From: an uncultured Rhodospirillales bacterium | GTDB taxonomy: Bacteria > Pseudomonadota > Alphaproteobacteria > ATCC43930 > CGMCC-115725 | Reading direction: 5' to 3' | Length of the DNA: 64,000 nucleotides | NCBI GenBank assembly: GCA_903923205.1 | Contig: CAIXXC010000476.1 | Location: forward strand, 1-64,000 | Shown: positions 11,347-24,277 of the stretch, piece after piece | Layout: each line of letters starts with the position of its first letter | Position numbering within the stretch: the first letter of the stretch is position 1 | Translations under genes and position numbers: made by a program | The notes under the pieces: generated by a model | Seen by the model: the letters and a program-made list of their open reading frames with translations, nothing else | The model's database searches: none | What the model was told of the DNA's origin: nothing

Positions 11347-11370
11347 TGGGTCTAGCGCGGCGAACCCACT
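11345..11370 (+). other. Small hairpin at the ftsA stop
   Basis: AGTGGGT (11345-11351) and ACCCACT (11364-11370) can form a 7-base-pair stem around a 12-base loop, starting within the ftsA stop codon. There is no T-run, so it is not a full terminator. It may tune ftsA/ftsZ ratio or mRNA stability, but a chance stem cannot be excluded. Confidence 0.25.
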
Positions 11371-11415
11371 ACTGTTAGACTAAAAATTAGCCCGCTTGGC
11401 ACCCAGGAGACCGGT

Positions 11416-12972
11416 ATGACCCTCAATCTTAGCATCCCCAAGGAATTCAGCGATCTGAAGCCCCGCATCACCGTGGTCGGTGTCGGCGGCGCAGGTGGTA
11501 ACGCCGTCAACAATATGATTCGCGCCAATCTGGTGGGCTGCGAGTTTGTTGCGTGCAACACCGATGCACAGGCGCTCCAGCATTCCCTGGCGGAGCGTAA
11601 AATTCAGCTGGGTCAGGCGGTTACGCGTGGTCTTGGCGCTGGGTCCCGCCCCGATGTCGGGCGCGCGGCCGCGGAGGAAGTGATCGATGAAATCCTCGGC
11701 CATCTCCAGGGATCGAACCTGGTCTTTATCACCGCAGGCATGGGGGGTGGTACCGGCACCGGCGCTGCGCCGGTCATCGCTCGGGCGGCGCGCGAGAATG
11801 GGATTTTAACGGTAGGCGTGGTCACCAAGCCGTTCCATTTCGAAGGAACGCATCGGATGCGACTCGCCGATTCGGGCATTGAGGAGTTGCAAAAGTTTGT
11901 CGATACCTTGCTCATCATTCCGAACCAGAATCTGTTCCGAATCGCGTCAGAGCGCACTACCTTTGCCGACGCCTTCAAGATGGCTGATGACGTCCTGCAT
12001 TCCGGTGTGCGCGGTGTTACCGATCTGATGGTCATGCCTGGCCTGATCAACCTCGATTTCTCCGACATTCGCACCGTCATGAGCGAGATGGGCAAGGCGA
12101 TGATGGGCACCGGCGAGGCCGAGGGTGAGGATCGTGCCCTCCAGGCTGCCGAGGCCGCAATCTCTAACCCCCTGCTCGACGATGTTTCGATGAAGGGCGC
12201 GCGCGGCGTTCTCATCAATATTACCGGTGGCATGGATATGACCCTGTTCGAGGTCGACGAGGCCGCAAATCGGATCCGCGAGGAAGTGGACCCCGAAGCC
12301 AATATCATCTTTGGCTCGACGTTCGACGAGAAACTGTCGGGCAAAATTCGCATTTCCGTCGTCGCAACCGGTATCGACGCCGAGACGATGGTGGTCCCGA
12401 GCGGCGTCACCAATGTTCGTCAGGCGGCCCCGCCGACACTGACCGTAATTGAGACCGCGCGACAGCAGCAAGAGCCGAGCTTCACGCCAGTGATCGCTCA
12501 GACGTCGCGCCGCGATGCCGAGCCGGCACCACTCAACACCTTCATTACCCCGCGCCCACCGCTTGCGTCGGATGCACCGCGTGCGCCGGTCGCCGAGTCG
12601 CCGGTTGAGGAGGCGCCCGTGGCACCAGCCGCCGATGCGCGGCTTGCCGGCCAGGTCCAGAACGATAGCTTCATTCCCCCGCGTCCGATCGCGGCGGCGC
12701 CCGGTGCGTTCGTCAATCGCGCCAATGCTGCTCCGGTCGAGCCTGCGCAGGCGGCCAAGCCGGTTCAGCGGGCGCAGCCGAGTCTCCTGCAACGGATTAT
12801 CGGTGCTGGTCGAGCAACGCCTGCGCCGCAGGCAGCCGTGGCCCCGCGCGGCCCGGCGCAGCAGACCGCGCCGCGTTTCGATGCGCCGAGTGTGAGCCCG
12901 AATCCTGTCGGGGATACCTACGAGGAAGATCTTCACGATATCCCTGCCTTCCTGCGTCGCCAGGCGAACTGA
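11416..12972 (+). CDS. ftsZ: FtsZ, tubulin-like division GTPase
   Basis: Forms the Z ring. The start at 11416 has an AGGAG Shine-Dalgarno eight bases upstream. The 518 residues comprise a GTPase core to about residue 330, with [12 protein letters not shown] near 22 and the tubulin signature [10 protein letters not shown] near 109. A long Ala/Pro/Gln-rich disordered linker of about 170 residues follows. A conserved C-terminal peptide ([12 protein letters not shown]) binds FtsA and other partners. The long linker is typical of alphaproteobacteria. An intrinsic terminator lies 18 bases after the stop. Confidence 0.98.
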   Translation: MTLNLSIPKEFSDLKPRITVVGVGGAGGNAVNNMIRANLVGCEFVACNTDAQALQHSLAERKIQLGQAVTRGLGAGSRPDVGRAAAEEVIDEILGHLQGSNLVFITAGMGGGTGTGAAPVIARAARENGILTVGVVTKPFHFEGTHRMRLADSGIEELQKFVDTLLIIPNQNLFRIASERTTFADAFKMADDVLHSGVRGVTDLMVMPGLINLDFSDIRTVMSEMGKAMMGTGEAEGEDRALQAAEAAISNPLLDDVSMKGARGVLINITGGMDMTLFEVDEAANRIREEVDPEANIIFGSTFDEKLSGKIRISVVATGIDAETMVVPSGVTNVRQAAPPTLTVIETARQQQEPSFTPVIAQTSRRDAEPAPLNTFITPRPPLASDAPRAPVAESPVEEAPVAPAADARLAGQVQNDSFIPPRPIAAAPGAFVNRANAAPVEPAQAAKPVQRAQPSLLQRIIGAGRATPAPQAAVAPRGPAQQTAPRFDAPSVSPNPVGDTYEEDLHDIPAFLRRQAN

Positions 12973-12990
12973 CCATCCTCCTTACCGCAT

Positions 12991-13025
12991 GGGGCGGCAG
13001 GCAGAGATGCCTGCCGCCCCTTTTT
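12991..13025 (+). terminator. Rho-independent terminator after ftsZ
   Basis: A perfect 13-base-pair GC-rich stem (arms 12991-13003 and 13008-13020) closes a GAGA tetraloop and is followed by TTTTT at 13021-13025. It ends the dcw operon, so lpxC needs its own promoter in 13026-13212. Confidence 0.93.
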
Positions 13026-13212
13026 GTTACGCCCGCGCGTTAACTATTTTCTCAGATCCCTTGCGGGAGACGGCGGACAGGCCCTTGTGATCAAACGAAC
13101 TTCGGTCACAGGTGCGTTGCAATAAATTGTAACAAAGAGTGATTTGTCCTTGTTGCTCTCCAGCCGGTATTGGTAAGGCGCGTGAAAAGCGCGGTAACGA
13201 GTCGGAGAGACT

Positions 13213-14154
13213 ATGCATAAATCCGGTTTTGCTGCTCAGCATACGCTGAAGGCCCCGATCCATTGCTCTGGGGTTGGCCTGCATACGGGTATTAGCGCAA
13301 CTGTCACGCTGGAGCCGGCCGCGATCGATACCGGTATCATCTTCCGGGTCGCGAATGACCAAGGACGCACGATCGATATCCCTGCCCATTGGTCGAATGT
13401 CGTTGAGTCGCCGTTGTGCACGACATTGACGGACCGCAATGGCGCCACTGTGATGACGATCGAGCATTTGATGGCTGCGCTCAATGGCTGCGGTATCGAC
13501 AACGCCATCGTCTCTGTCGCCGGTCCGGAAGTGCCGATTATGGACGGGTCGGCTGCACCTTTCGTGTTTCTGATCGAATGCGCCGGCAGCGTGCCGCAGA
13601 CCGCGCCACGGCGGGCGCTTCGCGTGTTGAAGGCAGTACGTGTCGGGGATGATCTTTCCTGGGCCTCGCTTGAGCCCGCGGATACGCCGTCGGTGGAATG
13701 TTCCATTGACTTTGACAGCAAGGCAATTGCGCGCCAGTCGGGTGTCGTCAGCGTGGATGCTGCGGCGTTCAAGACCGAAGTCAGTCGCGCCCGGACATTC
13801 GGCTTTCTGAAGGATGTTGATCGCCTGCGTGCCGCCGGGCGAGCGCTTGGCGGTTCGCTCGACAACGTTGTCGTGATCGACGGTGATACGGTCATGAACG
13901 AAGGCGGACTGCGTTATGATGACGAGTTTGTTCGCCACAAGCTGCTCGATGCCATTGGCGATCTCTACCTTGCTGGTGGTCCACTGATCGGCAAGTTCCG
14001 CTCAAGCCGTCCGAGCCATGCGCTTACCCGGCGTCTGTTGGAAGCGGTCTTCACCAGTCACGCCGTCGCCAAAACGGAGGCGGTCGATCTGTTCGACGTG
14101 TCCGGACCTGTGCAACTGGATTGGTATCCTGTCAACCGCGCCATGTCGGCCTGA
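13213..14154 (+). CDS. lpxC: LpxC, UDP-3-O-acyl-GlcNAc deacetylase
   Basis: Zinc enzyme that catalyses the committed step of lipid A synthesis in the cytoplasm; 313 residues. GGAGA lies four bases before the ATG. Zinc ligands are recognisable in IEHLMAAL (His) and in RHKLLDAIGD (His and Asp), and SVAGPEVPIMDGSAAPF is the conserved substrate-tunnel region. It sits alone downstream of the ftsZ terminator, 175 bases before bamD. Confidence 0.97.
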   Translation: MHKSGFAAQHTLKAPIHCSGVGLHTGISATVTLEPAAIDTGIIFRVANDQGRTIDIPAHWSNVVESPLCTTLTDRNGATVMTIEHLMAALNGCGIDNAIVSVAGPEVPIMDGSAAPFVFLIECAGSVPQTAPRRALRVLKAVRVGDDLSWASLEPADTPSVECSIDFDSKAIARQSGVVSVDAAAFKTEVSRARTFGFLKDVDRLRAAGRALGGSLDNVVVIDGDTVMNEGGLRYDDEFVRHKLLDAIGDLYLAGGPLIGKFRSSRPSHALTRRLLEAVFTSHAVAKTEAVDLFDVSGPVQLDWYPVNRAMSA

Positions 14155-14329
14155 CGGCCTGCGGGACGGGCGTCAATCGCGATGAGCGCGCGCTCGGCGC
14201 TGCCAGAAGCTAGGCGTCCGGTTTGCCTGCGATAAGGAAGTTCGCCCCAGCGCCGAATCTTGTGCTAAGAGACCGGGATAGGCTGCCCGCGACAACGGGC
14301 TCGCACGACTGCATGGGACGAGGAATCGT

Positions 14330-15187
14330 TTGAAGCGTATGGCTCAGTATCGTTTTGGCCGTTCGGCCGGCTGGCTTTCGGTAAGCCGTCTGGGAGCGCT
14401 TGCGTTCTCACTCCTCCTCGTGTTCGGGCAGACCGCCTGTCATCATGCTGCGGAACCAAGCCTCGACGATCTTCCTGTCGAAAAGCTCTATAATCAGGGC
14501 GTCGATATGATGGGGAAGAAGTTCTACAAACGCGCCGCGGAAGTCTTTGACCGGGTCGATGCCAATTACCCCTATTCGGTATGGGCAACGCGCGCGCAGT
14601 TGATGATCGGCTTCTCGAAGTACCAGGATTCGGATTATGACGGTGCCGTTGTCGCGCTCGATCATTTCATCCAATTGCACCCTGGCAATCGTGACACACC
14701 CTATGCCTATTATCTGAAGGCGATTTGCTACTACGAGCAGATCACGGATATCGGTCGCGATCAGGGTGCCACTGAAGACGCCCAGAAGTCCCTGCAGGCG
14801 GTTATCGACCGCTTTCCGGATACCGAGTACGCCCGTGACGCGCGTATCAAGCTCAGCCTTGCTCGCGACCATCTCGCCGGCAAGGAGATGGAGATCGGCC
14901 GCTATTATGAGAAGCACGGCATGTATGTCGCCGCTATCAATCGGTATCGTACGGTGATCAGCAATTATCAGACAACGACCCATGTTCCCGAGGCATTGGC
15001 GCGTCTTGTCGAGAGCTATGTCGCCATCGGTCTGCCCGACGAGGCGCGCAAGAATGCAGCCGTCCTCGGCTATAATTATCCCAACAGCAGCTGGTATAGG
15101 GATTCCTATGATCTGCTGATTCACAAGCACGTACTGAACGCCGAAGCCACGGCCAAGGAACCCTGGTACAAGCGCGCGGTCGAATAA
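14330..15187 (+). CDS. bamD: BamD, outer-membrane assembly lipoprotein
   Basis: TPR-type periplasmic lipoprotein of the Bam complex that inserts outer-membrane proteins. I start it at the TTG at 14330, because a GAGGA Shine-Dalgarno sits about six bases upstream; the ATG at 14339 is spaced too far from it. The 285 residues have a hydrophobic signal ending QTAC, which puts the lipidated Cys at 37. Gln at position -3 is an unusual lipobox residue. Repeated TPR-like helices follow (YNQGVDMMGKKFYKRAAEVFD, YDGAVVALDHFIQLHPGN). Confidence 0.95.
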   Translation: MKRMAQYRFGRSAGWLSVSRLGALAFSLLLVFGQTACHHAAEPSLDDLPVEKLYNQGVDMMGKKFYKRAAEVFDRVDANYPYSVWATRAQLMIGFSKYQDSDYDGAVVALDHFIQLHPGNRDTPYAYYLKAICYYEQITDIGRDQGATEDAQKSLQAVIDRFPDTEYARDARIKLSLARDHLAGKEMEIGRYYEKHGMYVAAINRYRTVISNYQTTTHVPEALARLVESYVAIGLPDEARKNAAVLGYNYPNSSWYRDSYDLLIHKHVLNAEATAKEPWYKRAVE

Positions 15188-15296
15188 TCCCGAGTTTCGG
15201 GTATACTCGTCCCAGGGCGGGCGCAAAGGGCGGGCGCGAACATGGCGCCTTCCCATGCTGGCATCCCTCGCGGTTCGGCGGTATTGTCTGGGTCCC

Positions 15297-19102
<3,806 letters not shown>

Positions 19103-19241
19103 GACACGATGAACCGGAACCCATCCCGTCGAGACGAGAGACTTTCGCCGAGGTGACCTAGGGAGCAGGTACCCGATGTGGTATATTCCTGGCGTCGTGC
19201 AATGGCCGTTCCTTAGCGTCATTCCTATGAGGATGGAAATA

Positions 19242-20132
19242 ATGTCCGAGGCGAAGAGCCTATTTTGTTTCGGGCTTGGCTATTCCGCCCTTGCCCTTGC
19301 GCATCGTCTGAAACGGCAAGGCTGGGCCGTGGGCGGCACCTGTCGCAGCGTCGAGAGCCAAGCTGAACTGGTAACCCAAGGGTTCCCTGTCACACGCTCA
19401 TCACGGGGACAAACGCCTATTGATCCGGAAGGTGAGATTGCGGCGGCGACACATCTACTGATCTCCGTGCCGCCGGATGAAATCGGCGATCCGGTGATCG
19501 CGCTTTATGGTGATGCGATGCGGGCGCGACAGGCGATGGGCAAGCCCTTTGACTGGGTTGGCTACCTGTCCACGACAGGGGTTTATGGTGATCGTGGCGG
19601 CGGTTGGGTTGATGAAGCCGATGCTCTTGTGCCGACCGGTGAGCGCGGGCAGCGCCGGGTCGATGCCGAGCACGCCTGGCTTGATCTGCTGGAACAGGAC
19701 GGCATGCCGGTTCATCTGTTCCGCCTCGCTGGTATCTATGGTCCGGGTCGCAGCGCTCTCGACACGATCCGTTCTGGGCGCGCGCAGCGCGTCGTCAAAC
19801 CGGGTCAGGTCTTCTCGCGCATCCATGTCGAGGATATTGCGACCATTCTCGAGGCCTCTATCTCGCGCCCGAACCCCGGAGCAGCCTATAATGTCTGCGA
19901 CGATGACCCGGCCCCCCCCGATGAGGTCCTGGCCTTTGCCGCGACATTGCTGGGGCAGACACCGCCGCCTGCGATAGCCTTTGAAGACGCGCTGCTCTCG
20001 CCCATGGCACGCAGCTTTTATGCCGATAACAAGCGCGTCCTCAACATCCGGATAAAGGACGAATTAGGCGTGAAGCTGGCCCATCCGAGCTACAAGGACG
20101 GCTTGAAAGCATTGCTCGCGGCGGGTGCCTAG
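19242..20132 (+). CDS. NAD-dependent epimerase-like SDR protein
   Basis: Extended/atypical SDR related to nucleoside-sugar epimerases of the YeeZ type. The start at 19242 (MSEAKSLFCFGLGYSA) has AGGATGG just upstream; the frame opens earlier without a good ribosome site. The 296 residues show the Rossmann loop FGLGYSALALAHRL. A conserved LSTTGVYGDRGG segment, RLAGIYGPGRS and the C-terminal YNVCDDDPAPP block follow. A catalytic YxxxK is not obvious, so the reaction is unknown. It lies 139 bases after ligA and converges with the next gene. Confidence 0.75.
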   Translation: MSEAKSLFCFGLGYSALALAHRLKRQGWAVGGTCRSVESQAELVTQGFPVTRSSRGQTPIDPEGEIAAATHLLISVPPDEIGDPVIALYGDAMRARQAMGKPFDWVGYLSTTGVYGDRGGGWVDEADALVPTGERGQRRVDAEHAWLDLLEQDGMPVHLFRLAGIYGPGRSALDTIRSGRAQRVVKPGQVFSRIHVEDIATILEASISRPNPGAAYNVCDDDPAPPDEVLAFAATLLGQTPPPAIAFEDALLSPMARSFYADNKRVLNIRIKDELGVKLAHPSYKDGLKALLAAGA

Positions 20133-20185
20133 AACCAGATCGCGACCTGACAGATTTGCCTGGCCGCGATCAAGGCACGCGAGGT

Positions 20186-21172
20186 TTACTGCGCTTCGGT
20201 AAGCGAAGGATCGATATAGCTCTCCAAATCCTGCGGGGTCTTGTAGACGCCGTTGCGGACGTTGAACTCGTCGGCGACGACATCCGAGCCATAGAGCGAG
20301 GACAGCTTGGCGCTCTTGACGAAGGCCTTCTTGGCTTCCGCCAGGCTGAGGATATGAGTTCCCTTGACGAAGGGGATGTAAGTCTTGGTATCGACGCCAT
20401 CGCGCGCGGACATGATCTTCAGGGCATCCGGGCGGGTCTTCGGATCATTGATATAGGCCTGGACGCGATACCAGACCTTGATGACCTTATCCCAATCGGC
20501 GCGACGTTCCTTGAAACTTTGCGGCGACACGGCGAGGCCGTCATAGATCAGGCCCGGCGCCTTTGCCGATGTGAAGATAGGCCGCGCGCCTGGCGACATC
20601 TTCATCGCCTGGCCCGATATCGGCTGCCATACCGCTACTGCAGCGACGGCGCCTGATGACAAAACCTGAGGCAACTGATCGGACTTGGAATTCACCAAGG
20701 TAACGTCGGTGATCTTGAGGCCGGCCTGCTTCAGCCCGTTTTCCAGCAGGAGGTGATCGACGAGGCCAACCTCAACGCCTACCTTCTGGCCTTTCAACTC
20801 CTTGATGCTTTTGATCCCAGGCTTGCCGATAACCTGATCATTGCCGCTGGAATAATCGGTCAGCATGATGATGACATTTTTCGCACCCGCGGCGCCGATG
20901 CTCAATGAGTCACCAGTTGCGAGAAAATCGGCATCGAGCTTGCCGGCCGAAAATGCGTCGAGCGATGCCGAATAATCGAACCACGACATGACCACATCGA
21001 CGCCGGCTTCCTTGAACCAACCCTTATCGACGGCGATCTGCATGCCGGTAAAGCCCGGCCAGTCGCTGAAACCGATACGCAGCGGAGCCGCGGCCTTTGC
21101 TTGGCTGACGACGGACAGCAGGCAAACGCCTGCGACGGCGGCCGCGTTAAAGATCTTGGCGAAACTCTTCAT
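20186..21172 (-). CDS. ABC transporter substrate-binding protein (SsuA/TauA/NMT1-like)
   Basis: Periplasmic binding protein of the family that captures sulfonates, taurine, urea or thiamine precursors. I start at ATG 21172 (MKSFAKIFN), which gives 328 residues with a clean signal peptide ending near AKA-APLRIG. The mature part begins LRIGFSDWPGFTGMQIAVDKGWFKEAGVDV, the standard lobe-1 opening, and GQKVGVEVGLVDHLLLENGLKQAG follows. No permease or ATPase gene is in the window, so the transporter partner must be elsewhere. Ligand cannot be deduced. Confidence 0.85.
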   Translation of the reverse strand: MKSFAKIFNAAAVAGVCLLSVVSQAKAAAPLRIGFSDWPGFTGMQIAVDKGWFKEAGVDVVMSWFDYSASLDAFSAGKLDADFLATGDSLSIGAAGAKNVIIMLTDYSSGNDQVIGKPGIKSIKELKGQKVGVEVGLVDHLLLENGLKQAGLKITDVTLVNSKSDQLPQVLSSGAVAAVAVWQPISGQAMKMSPGARPIFTSAKAPGLIYDGLAVSPQSFKERRADWDKVIKVWYRVQAYINDPKTRPDALKIMSARDGVDTKTYIPFVKGTHILSLAEAKKAFVKSAKLSSLYGSDVVADEFNVRNGVYKTPQDLESYIDPSLTEAQ

Positions 21173-21261
21173 GATGCGATCCTGTTGCAATGGAGTTCTG
21201 CGGCAAGGGCGCAGAAGCGAGATACAGGATGTTGCAGCGCAAGAATGATGCCGCGCCTTGC

Positions 21262-22047
21262 CTAGGCTTCTGCCAAGTTTGAAAGTTCCAGCACCATGGC
21301 ATCGAGTCTGGTGAGATTCGCGTCGTCCGAGAGACGATGATCACCGTTCTTGACGAGGGTCACCAAGACGTCGTCATGGTCGATCGCCTCTGCCAGACGG
21401 ATTGCGTGTTGCCAAGGGACATCCGGGTCGGCTGTGCCCTGAAGGATGCGGACAGGACAGCCGAGTGCGATCGGGGCGTCGAGCAGGCAATGGCGTTTGC
21501 CGTCCTCGAACAACGCGCGGGTGAGGAGATAGCCGGCAGGATCATAGGACGAGGCCAAGCGCGTCATGCCCTTATTCATAATCTCCTCACGCGCCGCCGC
21601 CGGCAATCGCGGCCACATCAGGGCTTGGGTGAAATCAGGGGCAGGCGCAACACAGGCAAGGCCGACGACGCGCTCGGGCCGTGCCAGTGTCAGCAGCAGC
21701 GCAAGCCAACCGCCCATGCTGGAGCCGACCAGAATCTGGGGGCCGGATGTCAACGCATCGAACACCGCGACCGCGTCGTCGCGCCATTGGCCGATCGTGC
21801 CATCCTCGAAACGCCCGGAAGACTGGCCGTGACCCTGATAGTCGAAACGCAGGAAGGACTGATCGCGGGCCGAACAGAAACGCTCCAGCGCGACCGCCTT
21901 TGTTCCCGTCATATCGGAGTTGAAACCACCCAGGAAGATAACGCCGGGCAGATCGCTCTTGCCTTCAAAGCGCTGGTAGGCGATGGAAACTCCCCCGTGC
22001 CGTGTAAAAATCCGAGGTGGCGGGGCCTGAGCCAACTCGTCCGTCAT
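21262..22047 (-). CDS. Alpha/beta hydrolase, ABHD10-like
   Basis: Serine hydrolase of 261 residues. The nucleophile elbow GSSMGG is near residue 108, the oxyanion-region FLGGFNSDMTGTKA near 38 and FDYQGHGQSS near 68. An acidic residue follows in GTADPDVPW near 210, and the catalytic His is probably in NGDHRLSD near 238. The order resembles the carboxylesterase/thioesterase group that includes mitochondrial ABHD10. The substrate is unknown. It is divergent from the glycosyltransferase gene at 22075, with only 27 bases between the starts. Confidence 0.8.
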   Translation of the reverse strand: MTDELAQAPPPRIFTRHGGVSIAYQRFEGKSDLPGVIFLGGFNSDMTGTKAVALERFCSARDQSFLRFDYQGHGQSSGRFEDGTIGQWRDDAVAVFDALTSGPQILVGSSMGGWLALLLTLARPERVVGLACVAPAPDFTQALMWPRLPAAAREEIMNKGMTRLASSYDPAGYLLTRALFEDGKRHCLLDAPIALGCPVRILQGTADPDVPWQHAIRLAEAIDHDDVLVTLVKNGDHRLSDDANLTRLDAMVLELSNLAEA

Positions 22048-22074
22048 TCGCGTTTCTCCTTAATCGGTTGATTC

Positions 22075-23307
22075 ATGCCTTCTAGCACCGAGCGTCGCGC
22101 CTTCGAAACCGAGCATGCCGGGCGTCCCCCAGCTGTTTTGCAGGTGGCCCCCGCGCTGGTGACCGGTGGGGTGGAGCGTGGTACTGTCGAGATCGCGGCT
22201 GCGCTCGTCAAGGCCGGATGGCGGGCCATTGTGGCGTCGAGCGGTGGTCCTATGGTCCATGAGATCGAACGAGCCGGCGCTGAGCATGTTACCCTGCCCC
22301 TCGCGTCGAAAAATCCGATTGTCATCTATCGCAATATTGCCCGCTTGGCACGATTGATCAGGGACGAGTCAATCGATCTCGTTCATGCCCGCAGTCGTGC
22401 ACCGGCGTGGAGCGCTTATTTTGCCGCCAATCGAACCGGACGCCCCTTTGTGACGACCCTTCATAATATTTACGGAGGGCGATCAGCAGCCAAGCGGCTC
22501 TATAATTCGGTCATGATGAAAGGCGACAGGGTCATCGCCATTTCGCAATTCGTGGCGGATCATGCGATCGCAACCTATGGCCTCGATCCCGCACGGGTTA
22601 CTGTCATTCATCGCGGCGTCGATCTCGCACGGTTTGATCCGAGCGCGATCCATCCTTCACGCCTGATCGCCCTCGCCAAGGAGTGGCGACTCGACGATGG
22701 TGCGCCGGTCATTATGCTGCCGGGCAGGATGTCGCGCTGGAAGGGTCATTTTGACCTGATCGAGGCGGTTTCCGTCTTGAATCGGCGCGACCTCCAGGTG
22801 CTGTTCGTCGGCAACGACCAACAGCATCCCGGCTTCCGCAAGGAGTTGGAAGCCAGAATTGCGACGCTTGATCTTGGTGGTATCGTCCATATGGTCGGGG
22901 ATGCCCGCGATATGCCCGCAGCCTTCATGCTGGCCGACGTTGTTGTGTCGGCATCGACCGAACCCGAAGGCTTCGGCCGGATTTCGGTCGAGGCGCAGGC
23001 GATGGGGCGGCCTGTGATCGCGACCGATCACGGTGGCTCACGCGAGACGGTGGTTTCCGGGGAGACCGGCTGGTTGGTTCCGCCGAGTGACCCGGCGGCG
23101 CTGGCTGCAGCCCTGACGACCGCGCTGTCCCTGTCGCCGCGTGACCGGGTCATGCTGGCAGCGCGCAGCCGAGCGGCGATGGTGGAAAAATTCGACGCGC
23201 GACAAATGGCAGACGCTACGCTTGATCTTTACACCGGACTGCTGTTCCCGGATCAGGCACCAAGCCATCGCGACCTGGATAATGCTGATGTCGCCGCCGA
23301 GTCCTGA
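22075..23307 (+). CDS. Glycosyltransferase family 4
   Basis: Retaining GT-B glycosyltransferase (410 residues), probably acting on a lipopolysaccharide core or other envelope glycan. Features are an N-terminal ALVTGGVERGTVEIA glycine loop, LVHARSRAPAWSAYFA, IAISQFVADHA, HRGVDLARFDP near 180, and PGRMSRWKGH near 220. The C-terminal donor-site E-x7-E motif is STEPEGFGRISVEA near 302. It overlaps the following GT9 gene by about 26 bases, so the two are coupled. The acceptor is not deducible. Confidence 0.88.
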   Translation: MPSSTERRAFETEHAGRPPAVLQVAPALVTGGVERGTVEIAAALVKAGWRAIVASSGGPMVHEIERAGAEHVTLPLASKNPIVIYRNIARLARLIRDESIDLVHARSRAPAWSAYFAANRTGRPFVTTLHNIYGGRSAAKRLYNSVMMKGDRVIAISQFVADHAIATYGLDPARVTVIHRGVDLARFDPSAIHPSRLIALAKEWRLDDGAPVIMLPGRMSRWKGHFDLIEAVSVLNRRDLQVLFVGNDQQHPGFRKELEARIATLDLGGIVHMVGDARDMPAAFMLADVVVSASTEPEGFGRISVEAQAMGRPVIATDHGGSRETVVSGETGWLVPPSDPAALAAALTTALSLSPRDRVMLAARSRAAMVEKFDARQMADATLDLYTGLLFPDQAPSHRDLDNADVAAES

Positions 23308-24229
23308 ACGGATTCTGATCATCAAGCTTGGCGCGCTTGGCGACATGATTCAGGCCATGGGGCCGGCACAGGCTATAAGGCAGCACCATCCAAACGCGCA
23401 GATAACGCTGTTGACGACATCGCCATTCGAGAAATTGGCGCATGCCGCACCCTATTTCGATACTGTCTGGATCGATCCGCGGCCGTCGTTTTGGCGCAAT
23501 CCCGGGGCGTTGTGGCAGTTCCGCCTGAAGCTTCGCGCGGCCCGTTTCGATCGCGTCTACGATCTCCAGACCTCGGATCGGTCAAGCTTCTATCGCCTGC
23601 TGTTCTTGCCGGGGCCGATGCCGGAATGGTCTGGGATCGCGCGTGGGGCATCCCACCCTCATGCCAATCCGCTGCGCGATTTCGTCCACACCATCGAACG
23701 ACAACGCGATCAGCTCAAATATGCGGGAATCGACGATGTTCCCATGACAGACCTGTCGTGGCTTGACGCCGATCTGTCCGGACTGGCCTTGGCGGATTCC
23801 GGTCAGGTGCTGCTTGTTCCCGGCGGCGCTGCTCATCGCCCGGAAAAGCGTTGGCCGGCTGCGTCCTACGCGGCGCTGGCGGCGCATGTGGTGGGGCGGG
23901 GATTGCAACCGGTGATCCTGGGCGGCGCCATCGAAACAGCGTTGGCGCAGGAAATCTACGCGACAGTGCCGCAGGCCCTCGATCTGACTGGCAGGACCGA
24001 TTTCGGCATGATCGCGGCCCTGGCCCGCAAGGCTCGTTGCGCCATTGGCAACGATACGGGCCCCATGCATCTGATCGCGGCAATCGGGTGTCCGGCAACG
24101 GTGCTGTTCTCGTCGGCGTCCGATCCGGCGATCACGCGACCACGCGGGCCCGAAGTCACGGTGCTAAAGCGAGAACGCTTGGCGGATCTGTCGCCAGCCG
24201 AGGTTGCGGCGAGCCTTCCGCTGGGCTAA
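23282..24229 (+). CDS. Glycosyltransferase family 9 (heptosyltransferase-like)
   Basis: ADP-heptose:LPS-heptosyltransferase-like protein of about 315 residues. I start at ATG 23282; ATG 23288 is an equal alternative, and both lie within the end of the GT4 gene. The N-terminus ILIIKLGALGDMIQA is the family hallmark. VLLVPGGAAHRPEKRWP, the LTGRTDFGMIAALARKARCAIGNDTGPMHLIAAIG block and the terminal SASDP loop are also present. With the GT4 neighbour it suggests LPS core assembly. Confidence 0.87.
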   Translation: MLMSPPSPERILIIKLGALGDMIQAMGPAQAIRQHHPNAQITLLTTSPFEKLAHAAPYFDTVWIDPRPSFWRNPGALWQFRLKLRAARFDRVYDLQTSDRSSFYRLLFLPGPMPEWSGIARGASHPHANPLRDFVHTIERQRDQLKYAGIDDVPMTDLSWLDADLSGLALADSGQVLLVPGGAAHRPEKRWPAASYAALAAHVVGRGLQPVILGGAIETALAQEIYATVPQALDLTGRTDFGMIAALARKARCAIGNDTGPMHLIAAIGCPATVLFSSASDPAITRPRGPEVTVLKRERLADLSPAEVAASLPLG

Positions 24230-24277
24230 ACCTGCACCAGTTTTCTGTTCGTTCAGCTTTAGCGAGGATATCATTCC

